From an uncultured Lachnospiraceae bacterium (GTDB lineage: Bacteria; Bacillota; Clostridia; Lachnospirales; Lachnospiraceae), in the NCBI GenBank assembly GCA_902786205.1, contig CADABQ010000014.1:6332-64005 (forward strand): a stretch of DNA of 57,674 nucleotides, read 5' to 3'. The notes below the pieces were generated by a model that was given only the letters and a program-made list of their open reading frames with translations, made no database searches and was not told the DNA's origin. Shown piece by piece: positions 8,338 through 16,379 of this stretch. Numbering within the stretch: the stretch's first letter is position 1; each line of letters begins with the position of its first letter. The position numbers and the translations under genes are program-made.

Positions 8338-9840
8338 CTATAGCAATTCAACATCTTCTAATTCTTTAGGAGGTAATTGTGTAGTAGATTTAGCAGCAAA
8401 ATTCTTTACGGCTCGTTTTGCATCTTGGATTGGAATATTCGTTCCTGCTCCGGCAACACATCCACCTGGGCAGCCCATTCCTTCAATTAGACAACCATTC
8501 TTTTTACCGGCTTTTGCTAGTAGAAGCATTTTTTTACATTCCTCTAATCCTTCTGCATGTTCGATATTTACTGTTACATCTGGATAATACTCACTAATAC
8601 AATTTGTAATGGCTTCTGCCACACCACCTGCCACTGCATAGCCGCGTCCTGTTGCTGTTGCATTGTGAATGGATTCTTCATGTTCATATTGACTGAAATC
8701 AATGTTATTTGCATCAAAAATGCCCGCTAATTCTTCAAATGTAATAACGAAATCTACATCGCTTCGCACATCTTTTCGGGAAGCTTCTAATTTTTTGGCA
8801 GCACATGGTCCGATAAATACTACTTTCGCATCTGCGTATTTCTGTTTTACACTTCTAGCTGTAGCAACCATTGGAGTTAATGCATTGGATACACTATCTA
8901 TCAACTCTGGAAAATATTTTTTTGCTAACATAGACCAAGATGGACAACAAGAAGTTAACAAAAATGGTAATTCACCAGTAGTTACTTTTTCTACATAATG
9001 GTGAGCCTCTTTGATTGCTCCCATATCTGCACCAAGAGCTACTTCAAACACATCTGTAAAACCAATATCCATAAGAGCGGCTTTTATATTTTTGATAGAA
9101 ACGTTTTTACCAAATTGGCCTACAATAGCAGGTGCCACAATAGCCATAACTTTTGTTTTGTTTTTCATAGCTCGAATCAATTGGAACACCTGTGATTTGT
9201 CGGCGATCGCACCAAATGGACAACTTACCATACACATACCACAAGATACACATTTTTGGGGGTCTATGCTTGCTCGCCCATATTGGTCAGAACCAATCGC
9301 TTTTACACCACATGCTTTTTGACATGGGCGCTCTTTTTTGGCAATCGCGTCGTATGGACAGACATTTTTACACCGTCCGCATTTGATACATTTTTCTTGA
9401 TCAATAAAAGAACGACCATTTACCATAGTAATCGCACCCTTAGGACAGACCTGTCTACATGGATGTGCAACACAACCGCGACACATATCACTAACTTCGT
9501 ATTTATTTTCATCACATGCATCACAAGCAGATGGAATAACCTGCATCAATGGCGGCTCGTAATATTTACTATCAATGTTACTTTCTTCAAGACCATCCGT
9601 TATATGTACTGGACGATCTTCTGGGCGAAGGGACATTCCCATTGCCAGGCGAACTCTTTCTGAAACAATAGCTCTTTCGCGATATATACTTTCTCTATGT
9701 TTTGCTACATCTCCACTAATAAGTTTATATGGAACGGCTTCAATATCGTTATTAATATTTTCTGAATCATATGCAATCTTTGCAACTTCACAAAAAATTT
9801 CTCGTCTTATTCGTCTGACAGGAGTGTCGATTCCTCTCAT
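8338..9840 (-). CDS. Monomeric [FeFe] hydrogenase, group B-like
   Basis: ATG 9840 is chosen (500 aa) because AAAGGAGG lies 7 nt upstream; the frame runs open to 9894. The N-terminal third carries cysteine motifs for several [4Fe-4S] clusters, including CIKCGRCKNVCP and CVSCGMCMVSCP. The H-cluster domain has TSCCPSW (Cys298/299), GPCAAKKLE (Cys346) and EGMGCPGGC (Cys457/461). The MPC motif of classic HydA is GPC here, as expected for group B enzymes (TIGR04105-like). The likely reaction is reversible 2H+ + 2e- to H2 with ferredoxin. It is last in an operon after thioredoxin and an FTR-like protein. The HydEFG maturases are not in the window. Confidence 0.85.
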   Translation of the reverse strand: MRGIDTPVRRIRREIFCEVAKIAYDSENINNDIEAVPYKLISGDVAKHRESIYRERAIVSERVRLAMGMSLRPEDRPVHITDGLEESNIDSKYYEPPLMQVIPSACDACDENKYEVSDMCRGCVAHPCRQVCPKGAITMVNGRSFIDQEKCIKCGRCKNVCPYDAIAKKERPCQKACGVKAIGSDQYGRASIDPQKCVSCGMCMVSCPFGAIADKSQVFQLIRAMKNKTKVMAIVAPAIVGQFGKNVSIKNIKAALMDIGFTDVFEVALGADMGAIKEAHHYVEKVTTGELPFLLTSCCPSWSMLAKKYFPELIDSVSNALTPMVATARSVKQKYADAKVVFIGPCAAKKLEASRKDVRSDVDFVITFEELAGIFDANNIDFSQYEHEESIHNATATGRGYAVAGGVAEAITNCISEYYPDVTVNIEHAEGLEECKKMLLLAKAGKKNGCLIEGMGCPGGCVAGAGTNIPIQDAKRAVKNFAAKSTTQLPPKELEDVELL

Positions 9841-9857
9841 ACTAGTTCCTCCTTTTT

Positions 9858-10070
9858 CTATTCTTTCTCTTTGTAATAAAGCATACAGTGACAATATCCT
9901 TCAAAATCAGGATCTGCAATTTGGTTGCGGAATTCCTGACAAATACACTTATTTTCTTCTATACGCTCAAGGCGGCAAGGGCAGTAGCCCCCGGTTGCCT
10001 TGAGTCCTTTTTTTATGGTTGCGACAATTTCTTCATTTTCATTTAAACGAACCTTTGCCATATTATTCAT
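9858..10070 (-). CDS. Ferredoxin-thioredoxin reductase catalytic-subunit-like protein
   Basis: This 70-aa protein has the three C-x-C motifs of the FTR catalytic chain: CPCR (Cys30/32), CIC (Cys42/44) and CHCMLY (Cys60/62). By family analogy Cys30, 42, 44 and 60 bind a [4Fe-4S] cluster, and Cys32 and Cys62 form the disulfide that reduces thioredoxin. Its start overlaps the end of the thioredoxin gene by 8 bp (an alternative ATG at 10061 is also usable), and the hydrogenase start follows 18 bp later. The context supports electron flow from ferredoxin to this thioredoxin. It is shorter than plant FTR-beta, and no variable alpha subunit is seen. Confidence 0.8.
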   Translation of the reverse strand: MNNMAKVRLNENEEIVATIKKGLKATGGYCPCRLERIEENKCICQEFRNQIADPDFEGYCHCMLYYKEKE

Positions 10071-10386
10071 TTCTCCTTATGAAATCTTCCAACTCTTCTT
10101 TACTGATTAAGCCAATAGATAAATCTACTGTTTTATTGTCCTTGATAAAGGCAAGTGTAGGAATGCTTTGTACACCAAATTGCATTGCTAATCCGTGTTC
10201 TTCATCTACATTTACTTTGTAAAAATCTATATCAGGATATTCTGATGCAACCTGCTCTACTACTGGTGATAACATTTGGCATGGTCCACACCATGTTGCC
10301 CAAAAGTCTACAACAGATAATGTTGTTTTTCCTAAAACTTCTGTTTTGAAACTTTCTCCTGTTAATTCCTTTACATTACCATTCAT
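10063..10386 (-). CDS. trxA: Thioredoxin
   Basis: The 107-aa protein has the thioredoxin fold sequence order, with active site WCGPC (about residues 32-36) and the cis-proline IPT loop (SIPTLAFIK). It is the cytoplasmic disulfide carrier that reduces ribonucleotide reductase, peroxidases and other targets. ATG 10386 has AGGAGG 7 nt upstream. It is first in a tight three-gene unit with the FTR-like protein and hydrogenase, which suggests reduction by ferredoxin instead of, or besides, NADPH-thioredoxin reductase. No trxB gene is nearby. Confidence 0.9.
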   Translation of the reverse strand: MNGNVKELTGESFKTEVLGKTTLSVVDFWATWCGPCQMLSPVVEQVASEYPDIDFYKVNVDEEHGLAMQFGVQSIPTLAFIKDNKTVDLSIGLISKEELEDFIRRNE

Positions 10387-10412
10387 AATAAAACCTCCTA
10401 TTTCCTATGGGA

Positions 10413-11645
10413 TTATTCTTCCTTTCTTCGCAATAAATCCAAAGTTTCCAATGGAATGCCTAAATCTACATAAATCTTTTGCTTTGGATGTGGGCAACTC
10501 TCCATTGGATTGCCGTCTTCGTCTGTAATTGCTTTTACAACAACATTGATATTTCGGCCATCTGGCTTCATTACTTCAATTGTTTCACCTACACTAAACT
10601 TATTACGTTGCTCCAAACTGTATAATCCGTTTGTATTTTGCTCTCCAATAAGCCCTAAATACGTATATTCTCTTACATACGTATTGCTATCATAAATCTG
10701 TGTTTCATGTGTTGTTGGACCATAAAAAAAACCAGTAGTATATTGGCGATACGTACATTTTGAAATTTCTTCTTTATAATGTGGTATATTCTTTTCATAA
10801 AGCGCGGGATCTTCAAAATAATCATCAATTGCCTGACGATAGGTTCTTGCAACATTGGCAACATAAAGTGCTGTTTTCATGCGTCCTTCCACTTTTAAAC
10901 TATCAATACCTGCTTTTATAATATCCGGTATATGCTCAATCATACATAAATCCTTTGAATTAAAAATGTAAGTTCCACGTTCATTTTCTTCAATTGGTAA
11001 ATATTCGCCTGGACGACTTTCCTCGGTAATGTAATATTTCCATCTACAAGGGTGTGTACATGCACCTAGGTTTGCATCTCTTCCAGTAAAATAATTACTT
11101 AACAGGCATCTTCCAGAATAGGAAATACACATAGCACCATGTATAAATGTTTCGATTTCTAAATCGTCTGGGATGTTTTTACGCAATTCTCCAATTTCTT
11201 TCATAGAAAGTTCTCTTGCGGATACAACTCTGGTAGCACCAAGTTTATGCCAGAATTTGTATGTTTCATAATTAACATTATTTGCTTGGGTACTAATATG
11301 AACATCAATTTCTGGACAGACTTCCTGTGCAATCATAAAAACGCCTGGGTCTGAAATAATAAGAGCATCTGGTCTAATTTCTTTTAATTCTTTAAAATAA
11401 TTGTGTACGGCATCTAAATCTCTATTATGGGCAGTAATATTAGCTGTAACATATACCTTTTTATTATGTTTATGTGCAAAGGCAATACTTGTTTTCATAT
11501 CTTCATTTGAAAAGTTTTTTGCCTTTGCACGAAGACTAAACATCTCGCCTCCAATATATACAGCATCTGCTCCATAAGTTACTGCAACTTTTAATACTTC
11601 TAAATTACTTGCCGGAATTAATAATTCTGGTTTTTCTCTTCTCAT
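10413..11645 (-). CDS. trhP: tRNA 5-hydroxyuridine synthesis protein, peptidase U32 family (TrhP)
   Basis: The 410-aa protein is a U32-family member: PELLIPASNLEVLKVAVTYGADAVYIGG at the start, IHGAMCISYSGRCLLSNYFTGRDANLGAC in the middle with Cys residues likely to bind a cluster, and a C-terminal beta-barrel. In Bacillus and E. coli such proteins (TrhP/YegQ) make 5-hydroxyuridine at tRNA position 34 using prephenate. TrmR, which methylates that product, is encoded immediately upstream, supporting this role over the old peptidase label. ATG 11645 has GGAGG 6 nt upstream. Bacillus has two adjacent copies; one is seen here. Confidence 0.82.
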   Translation of the reverse strand: MRREKPELLIPASNLEVLKVAVTYGADAVYIGGEMFSLRAKAKNFSNEDMKTSIAFAHKHNKKVYVTANITAHNRDLDAVHNYFKELKEIRPDALIISDPGVFMIAQEVCPEIDVHISTQANNVNYETYKFWHKLGATRVVSARELSMKEIGELRKNIPDDLEIETFIHGAMCISYSGRCLLSNYFTGRDANLGACTHPCRWKYYITEESRPGEYLPIEENERGTYIFNSKDLCMIEHIPDIIKAGIDSLKVEGRMKTALYVANVARTYRQAIDDYFEDPALYEKNIPHYKEEISKCTYRQYTTGFFYGPTTHETQIYDSNTYVREYTYLGLIGEQNTNGLYSLEQRNKFSVGETIEVMKPDGRNINVVVKAITDEDGNPMESCPHPKQKIYVDLGIPLETLDLLRRKEE

Positions 11646-11702
11646 GGGATACCTCCGTTTATTTGTAATAGTCGGGCAAATGTTTCCGATAAATTGTTTG
11701 GT

Positions 11703-12356
11703 TTATTTTAATTTTGTACTAAGTGTGACACCATCCCCTAAAGGGAGCACAACGGTCTTCAAGTTTTCATGGTGCGTTAATAAATATAAATACTCTCGCA
11801 TTCTTGCATGGATTGTGCGATTTCGTTTAATAATTGCATAACGGGATTTAACAATATCACCATCTTGTAATACGTTATCCGACACTAGCAATCCACCTTC
11901 TTTTAACAGTAACATTATATTATCAAAAAAATGAAGATATTGTCCTTTTGCTGCATCCATAAATATCATATCATATTGTTCATTTTTTTCCACTAATTCT
12001 TTTAATATTTGTGCTGCATCTCCTTCTAAAAGGGTAATTTTATTTGTTGTATTTGAAAATTTAAAGTTATCGTGTGCTTTGCTAATTCTCTGTGGAACTT
12101 TTTCAATTGTTGTAATATGCCCATTTTCTGGCATTTCTTCACTCATTAAAATTGCAGAAAAACCAACCGCACAACCTACTTCTAAAATGCGTAAAGGCTT
12201 GTGTAGCCTTACTAAAAATTGTAGTAATGTTTGCGTTGGTTTTTTTATGATTGGGACTGCATCCTGTAATGCTTCCTGTTCAATTGTATGAAGCACAGGA
12301 GACAGTTCCTGCTCTAATGAATGAATATACATATGAATGCGTTCATTTTCAATCAT
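11703..12356 (-). CDS. trmR: tRNA 5-hydroxyuridine methyltransferase (TrmR/YrrM)
   Basis: The 217-aa protein is a class I SAM-dependent O-methyltransferase of the COMT-like bacterial group. It has a SAM loop ILEVGCAVGFSAILM (about residues 57-71), acidic residue TTIEKV, and the metal-binding region MDAAKGQYLHFF with DNVLQDGDIV. Bacillus TrmR converts 5-hydroxyuridine-34 of tRNA to 5-methoxyuridine, widening wobble decoding. Its position directly before trhP and after an MltG-like gene matches the Bacillus yrrL-yrrM-yrrN-yrrO order. ATG 12356 has GAGG upstream. Confidence 0.82.
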   Translation of the reverse strand: MIENERIHMYIHSLEQELSPVLHTIEQEALQDAVPIIKKPTQTLLQFLVRLHKPLRILEVGCAVGFSAILMSEEMPENGHITTIEKVPQRISKAHDNFKFSNTTNKITLLEGDAAQILKELVEKNEQYDMIFMDAAKGQYLHFFDNIMLLLKEGGLLVSDNVLQDGDIVKSRYAIIKRNRTIHARMREYLYLLTHHENLKTVVLPLGDGVTLSTKLK

Positions 12357-12365
12357 AGTTATCCT

Positions 12366-12806
12366 CTATTCTTTCATTTCTTCTGTATTTGTAAGTTGAT
12401 CCAGAATTTCCCCATAATTCTGAGAAGTGTTTAGCAGATACGTACCAGGTTGTATTTTCTTCTTTTTGTTTAATGACAATTTACAACGGATAGAAAAACT
12501 TGTCGTATCCTTAATTAGTTTTTTGTTTTTTAAATCAGAAATAATAGATTTCGTACTTTCTCCATCTACAATAGTAACTTTTACATCCTGTCCTTGTGAA
12601 GTGGATACGCTTGAATTTCCAAAGATAGGATATGCAAAATGATACATACTATTCCCTAATTTAGAAATGACAACAATAACTGCCAAATAGAAAAAGAATA
12701 TAAATAATAAACGTAATGAAATTTCTGCAATTCTTATGTGTAATAAAGAATCTGTTTTTTCTTCATTCAAATTTGTTTGTCCTCTTCTATTTTTTATTGT
12801 TGCCAT
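12366..12806 (-). CDS. MltG/YceG-like membrane protein lacking the catalytic domain
   Basis: The 146-aa protein has a short cytoplasmic tail, one transmembrane segment (about residues 29-50), then an extracytoplasmic LysM-like module of MltG proteins (VTIVDGESTKSIISDLKNKKLIKDTTSF and PGTYLL). It stops where the YceG lytic-transglycosylase domain with its catalytic Glu would begin; full-length MltG is about 340 aa or more. The gene is in the genomic slot occupied by mltG (yrrL) before trmR in Bacillus. The stop is clean with no further catalytic sequence before trmR 10 bp on, so this appears to be a stable short form. Its role is unknown. Confidence 0.68.
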   Translation of the reverse strand: MATIKNRRGQTNLNEEKTDSLLHIRIAEISLRLLFIFFFYLAVIVVISKLGNSMYHFAYPIFGNSSVSTSQGQDVKVTIVDGESTKSIISDLKNKKLIKDTTSFSIRCKLSLNKKKKIQPGTYLLNTSQNYGEILDQLTNTEEMKE

Positions 12807-12827
12807 TTACTTATGATCACCTTTCGC

Positions 12828-13166
12828 TTATTCTAGGAATTCAATATTCACATGAATTTGATTGTCGATTTTTTTATTCATTCGACGTAACATTTTTATA
12901 TAACGTTGTTCTGCAACTAAAAAATCTTTTATATCTGCTTGATTCAATATGTCTGCATATTCATTTGCAAGATTTTGAATCTCATCCTCTGCATTATCAT
13001 GTCCCTGCATCTGAATTTCAAAATTACGCCTTCTATAGTCATTTAAGCGATTATATAAATCTGTATTTTTTGAAATTGTTTTTTGTAACATTTGGTATTG
13101 TAAATATTCATTGCTGGATTGAATGGCATCAATTAGCTCATCCGTTTTTTTCATTACATTGTTCAT
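12828..13166 (-). CDS. YlbF/YmcA-family protein
   Basis: The 112-aa protein is almost entirely helical and matches the YlbF/YmcA family pattern: an N-terminal helix with LIDAIQSSNEYLQYQ, a central NDYRRRNFEIQ and a C-terminal region with a long amphipathic helix. In Bacillus, YlbF, YmcA and YaaT form an Fe-S complex that directs RNase Y processing and affects competence, sporulation and biofilm formation. The neighbouring RNase J gene fits an RNA-turnover link, but that is inference. ATG 13166 has AGGAGG upstream. Confidence 0.72.
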   Translation of the reverse strand: MNNVMKKTDELIDAIQSSNEYLQYQMLQKTISKNTDLYNRLNDYRRRNFEIQMQGHDNAEDEIQNLANEYADILNQADIKDFLVAEQRYIKMLRRMNKKIDNQIHVNIEFLE

Positions 13167-13211
13167 TGTAAATTCCTCCTGTGCAACTACTTATAAAGCT
13201 AGAAATCCTGT

Positions 13212-13252
13212 GAAGCGGACATTCACAATCCACTGTGTTGTCTGCTTGTAAA
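13212..13252 (+). repeat. Dispersed intergenic repeat, copy A
   Basis: The core ATTCACAATCCACT followed by a TGCTTGTAA-like end is shared with 24081-24122 and 30678-30720, in the same orientation. This copy consists of the 40-bp core only and lies just downstream of the RNase J stop codon. Confidence 0.5.
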
Positions 13253-13263
13253 CTAAAATTAAC

Positions 13264-14943
13264 TTAAACTTCCATAATAATTGGTAAGATCATAGGATTT
13301 CTTTTGGTCTTTTTCCATAAGTAATCGCTTAGTGTATCCTTAATTTCAGTTTTTATTTTTCCCCAATCTGTAATGTTGGTTTCAAGACAATGTTCTAAAG
13401 CTGAATTGACTACTTCTTTTGCTTCTTCCATCAAGTTTTCTGATTCACGAACATATACAAATCCCCTAGATACAAGATCTGGGCCGGATAATACTTGGTT
13501 GCTATATTTCTCAAGAGTTACAACAATTATAATCAAACCATTTTCGGAAAGATGTTGACGATCACGTAATACTATATTTCCAACATCTCCTACACCCAAT
13601 CCGTCAACAAGAATACCTTGTGCCGGTACTTTGCCTACAATTTCTGCTTTTGCATAAGAAAGTTCCAAAACATCACCAGAGGATAAAATTTTAACATTTT
13701 CTTTTGGAATTCCCATAGATTGTGCTAATTCGCTATGTGTACATAAATGACGATATTCACCATGAACAGGAATTGCATAATGTGGCTTTGTCAGGGCATA
13801 GATTACTTTCAATTCCTCTTGACAAGCATGTCCAGATACATGTGTATTTTGGTAGATTACTTTTGCACCCTTTTGTGATAATTCATTAATAATTTTAGAT
13901 ACTGATTTTTCGTTTCCTGGAATTGGAGACGAACTAAATACAATTACATCACCTGGCTGTATTGTAACCTTTCGATGAATGGATGCAGCCATACGAGATA
14001 AAGCAGCCATTGATTCACCCTGGCTTCCAGTTGTAATCAATACAAGCTGTTCGTCTGTATAATTTTTCATCTCTTCTATATCAATCAAAGTTCCATCTGG
14101 AATATTTAAATAACCCAATTCATTGGCTGTACCAATAATATTGACCATACTACGACCTTCTATTACAACCTTACGTTTATACTTGGCAGCAGAATTAATA
14201 ATTTGCTGTACTCGGTCAACATTCGATGCAAATGTAGCCACAATGATTCTTCTTGTGGTATTGTCTGCAAATATATTTTCGAATGTCTTTCCAACCGTTC
14301 TCTCAGACATAGTAAAACCTGGTCGCATAACATTGGTACTATCCGCCATTAATGCTAAGACACCTTTTTTCCCAATTTCTGCAAATCGTTGCAAATCAAT
14401 TGGCTCTCCAAAAACAGGTGTATAGTCAATTTTAAAATCTCCTGTATGAACAATGATACCCGCAGGTGTATAAATTGCAAGCGCTGCAGCATCTGCAATA
14501 CTATGATTTGTACGAATAAATTCAATACGAAAACATCCTAAATTGATAGACTGACCATAACGAATCACTTTTCGCTTTGTTTGTTTTAGTAAATTATGTT
14601 CTTTTAATTTATTTTCAATAATTCCAATTGTTAGCTTAGTTGCATAAATTGGTACATTAATCTCTTTTAAAACATATGGAAGACTTCCAATATGGTCCTC
14701 ATGTCCATGAGTAATGATAAAGCCTTTTACTTTATCTCTGTTTTCTTTTAGATAAGTAATATCTGGAATAACTAAATCAATTCCCAACATTTCGTCCTCT
14801 GGGAATGATAATCCACAGTCCACGACGATAATACTATCCTCATACTCAAATGCCGTAATATTCATACCAATTTGTTCTAATCCACCTAAAGGAATAATTT
14901 TAACTCCTTTTCCAGATGGATCTATAAATTTCTTTGCCTTCAA
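13264..14943 (-). CDS. rnj: Ribonuclease J
   Basis: TTG 14943 is chosen (559 aa); GGAGGTG lies 8 nt upstream and residues before it are not family-like. The metallo-beta-lactamase core has THGHEDHIGSLPYVL (HxHxDH metal site) and GDFKIDYTPV. A beta-CASP domain follows with MADSTN and ATFASNVDRVQQI. A further zinc-site motif is HVSGHACQEEL, and PVHGEYRHL begins the last third of the catalytic region. RNase J performs 5'-3' exo- and endonucleolytic mRNA decay and rRNA maturation in Firmicutes. The gene has 238 bp of non-coding DNA upstream and is probably transcribed from its own promoter. Confidence 0.92.
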   Translation of the reverse strand: MKAKKFIDPSGKGVKIIPLGGLEQIGMNITAFEYEDSIIVVDCGLSFPEDEMLGIDLVIPDITYLKENRDKVKGFIITHGHEDHIGSLPYVLKEINVPIYATKLTIGIIENKLKEHNLLKQTKRKVIRYGQSINLGCFRIEFIRTNHSIADAAALAIYTPAGIIVHTGDFKIDYTPVFGEPIDLQRFAEIGKKGVLALMADSTNVMRPGFTMSERTVGKTFENIFADNTTRRIIVATFASNVDRVQQIINSAAKYKRKVVIEGRSMVNIIGTANELGYLNIPDGTLIDIEEMKNYTDEQLVLITTGSQGESMAALSRMAASIHRKVTIQPGDVIVFSSSPIPGNEKSVSKIINELSQKGAKVIYQNTHVSGHACQEELKVIYALTKPHYAIPVHGEYRHLCTHSELAQSMGIPKENVKILSSGDVLELSYAKAEIVGKVPAQGILVDGLGVGDVGNIVLRDRQHLSENGLIIIVVTLEKYSNQVLSGPDLVSRGFVYVRESENLMEEAKEVVNSALEHCLETNITDWGKIKTEIKDTLSDYLWKKTKRNPMILPIIMEV

Positions 14944-15181
14944 AAAAATGCACCTCCATAATGTGGACTGGCAGCATTTGCGCATGGCATCAGTGTATTC
15001 TATTGTCTAAAATGTTTTTTGCACATAAAAATATCAGTCCCATGCTAATAGACTGAGAAAATAATGTACTATTATTTATTTCAATTAGCAAAAACGCTTG
15101 ATACGACATACATCTTTCATGTATACGCAAAACTGTGTCCGTACTTTAAGTTTTTTATAAGTTAAGGAACGTTATATTGTT

Positions 15182-15442
15182 CTACTTTTCAAATTCAATG
15201 TCCTCTAGAAGTTCTGAAAAAACTTTTGATATAGCTTGTAATTCATCATCATCTTCTACAGGAATATACGTAATTTCTTGTTCGTCCGAATGTTCTTCAC
15301 GAAGAATCATTGCAGAATCCTCTTCTTCTTTATCTACTACAAGTAAATAATTTACTCCATTAATTTTCGTTTCTTCTATCACCTCTAAATGAATTTCAGT
15401 ATCATCTTCTAAGGTGAATGTGATCAATTTATTGTCTTCCAT
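15182..15442 (-). CDS. DUF1292-family acidic protein (YrzB-like)
   Basis: ATG 15442 (86 aa) has AAAGGG 7 nt upstream; a longer frame to 15466 lacks an RBS. The protein is strongly acidic (runs such as EEED and EDDDE) with the DUF1292 pattern ITFTLEDDTEI, then NYLLVVDKEEED, then EITYIPVEDDDEL. Its function is unknown. It follows ruvX and ireB in the conserved Firmicute order yrzL-yrrK-yrzB, so the three are almost surely one operon. Confidence 0.82.
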   Translation of the reverse strand: MEDNKLITFTLEDDTEIHLEVIEETKINGVNYLLVVDKEEEDSAMILREEHSDEQEITYIPVEDDDELQAISKVFSELLEDIEFEK

Positions 15443-15472
15443 TCTTTTTCCCTTTATAAATAGCAAGAACGT

Positions 15473-15910
15473 TTATTCATGGTTGGATGTATGTGCTAAG
15501 AAATCTAAATAATTTTGTAAAATAACTGTTGCGGCAACCGTATCTACCACTTCATATCTTTTTTCTCTACGAACATCGGCTTCAATCATTGCATTATGTG
15601 CAGCAACAGTTGATAATCTTTCATCAAATAATTTAATTTCCAGTCCAGTTCTACGTTCCAGCATAGCTGCAAACTCTTCTGTTTTTCGGCATCTATCACC
15701 AATTGTATTATTCATATTTTTCGGATAACCCAATATAATCTGTTCTACTTCATATTCTTCAATTAATTGTTCGATTCGCGCCAATGTCTGACGTAATTTA
15801 TTTTCTTGTTTACGTCGAATGGTTTCAATTCCCTGAGCTGTAAGTAATAGCGTATCGCTAATTGCTACACCAACTGTTACAGAGCCGTAATCCAATCCCA
15901 TTATCCTCAT
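15473..15910 (-). CDS. ruvX: Putative pre-16S rRNA nuclease / Holliday-junction resolvase fold (YqgF)
   Basis: The 145-aa protein has the RNase H-like YqgF pattern: [16 protein letters not shown] with the first catalytic Asp, [11 protein letters not shown] in the middle, [11 protein letters not shown] with the acidic pair, and [14 protein letters not shown] at the end. Family members mature the 5' end of 16S rRNA; a resolvase role has also been proposed. It lies between ireB and the DUF1292 gene in the usual operon order. Confidence 0.9.
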   Translation of the reverse strand: MRIMGLDYGSVTVGVAISDTLLLTAQGIETIRRKQENKLRQTLARIEQLIEEYEVEQIILGYPKNMNNTIGDRCRKTEEFAAMLERRTGLEIKLFDERLSTVAAHNAMIEADVRREKRYEVVDTVAATVILQNYLDFLAHTSNHE

Positions 15911-15939
15911 GAAAACACGTCCTTTGATTAAAAGTTACT

Positions 15940-16206
15940 TTACTTATCTTTTAAATTTCTTTTAATATAATCTCCAAGCAGTTCTTCTACAATTTCATCT
16001 CTTTCAACTTTCATAATCATGCTTCTGGCACCATTATGACTAGTGATATAAGTCGGATCTCCAGACATAATGTAACCTACAATCTGATTGACCGGATTGT
16101 ACCCTTTTTCTGTCAAAGCTGTATAAACATCTGCAATAATATCCTTCACCTGTACTTCAGGTACCTTTTGTGTTTTGAAATATTGTGTATGACTAATTTC
16201 GTTCAT
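15940..16206 (-). CDS. IreB-family regulatory phosphoprotein (DUF965/YrzL)
   Basis: ATG 16206 (88 aa) is chosen for its AGAGAGG site 8 nt upstream. The sequence has the family's [20 protein letters not shown] and HNGAR motifs. In Enterococcus, IreB is a small dimer phosphorylated on N-terminal threonines by the Ser/Thr kinase IreK and affects cephalosporin tolerance. Here the N-terminus has Thr7 and Thr11 (HTQYFKTQ). First gene of the ireB-ruvX-DUF1292 operon. Confidence 0.85.
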   Translation of the reverse strand: MNEISHTQYFKTQKVPEVQVKDIIADVYTALTEKGYNPVNQIVGYIMSGDPTYITSHNGARSMIMKVERDEIVEELLGDYIKRNLKDK

Positions 16207-16288
16207 ATAAAAACCTCTCTTCATTTATGCTTATTTGTATTTAGAAATAAGAAAATTTTTTATTTCGCGTTATTTCTTTATACATTTA

Positions 16289-16353
16289 TTCAATCAATTA
16301 CATAAGTAATTGGGTAAATCCATAATTTCATCCGAACTTCAATCAATTACATA
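16289..16353. repeat. Pair of 16-bp direct repeats upstream of the ireB operon
   Basis: TTCAATCAATTACATA occurs at 16289-16304 and 16338-16353, 49 bp start to start. The first copy is also half of the palindrome CAATTAC-ATAA-GTAATTG (16295-16312). It may be an operator for the ireB operon, whose start is at 16206. Confidence 0.4.
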
Positions 16354-16379
16354 TATCATAATATAAATGAAGAGAAATA

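Noticed and set aside
9011..9663. Long antisense open frames opposite the hydrogenase gene
   Set aside because: They are shadows of a well-supported coding region, lack ribosome-binding sites and are low-complexity; no family is recognised.
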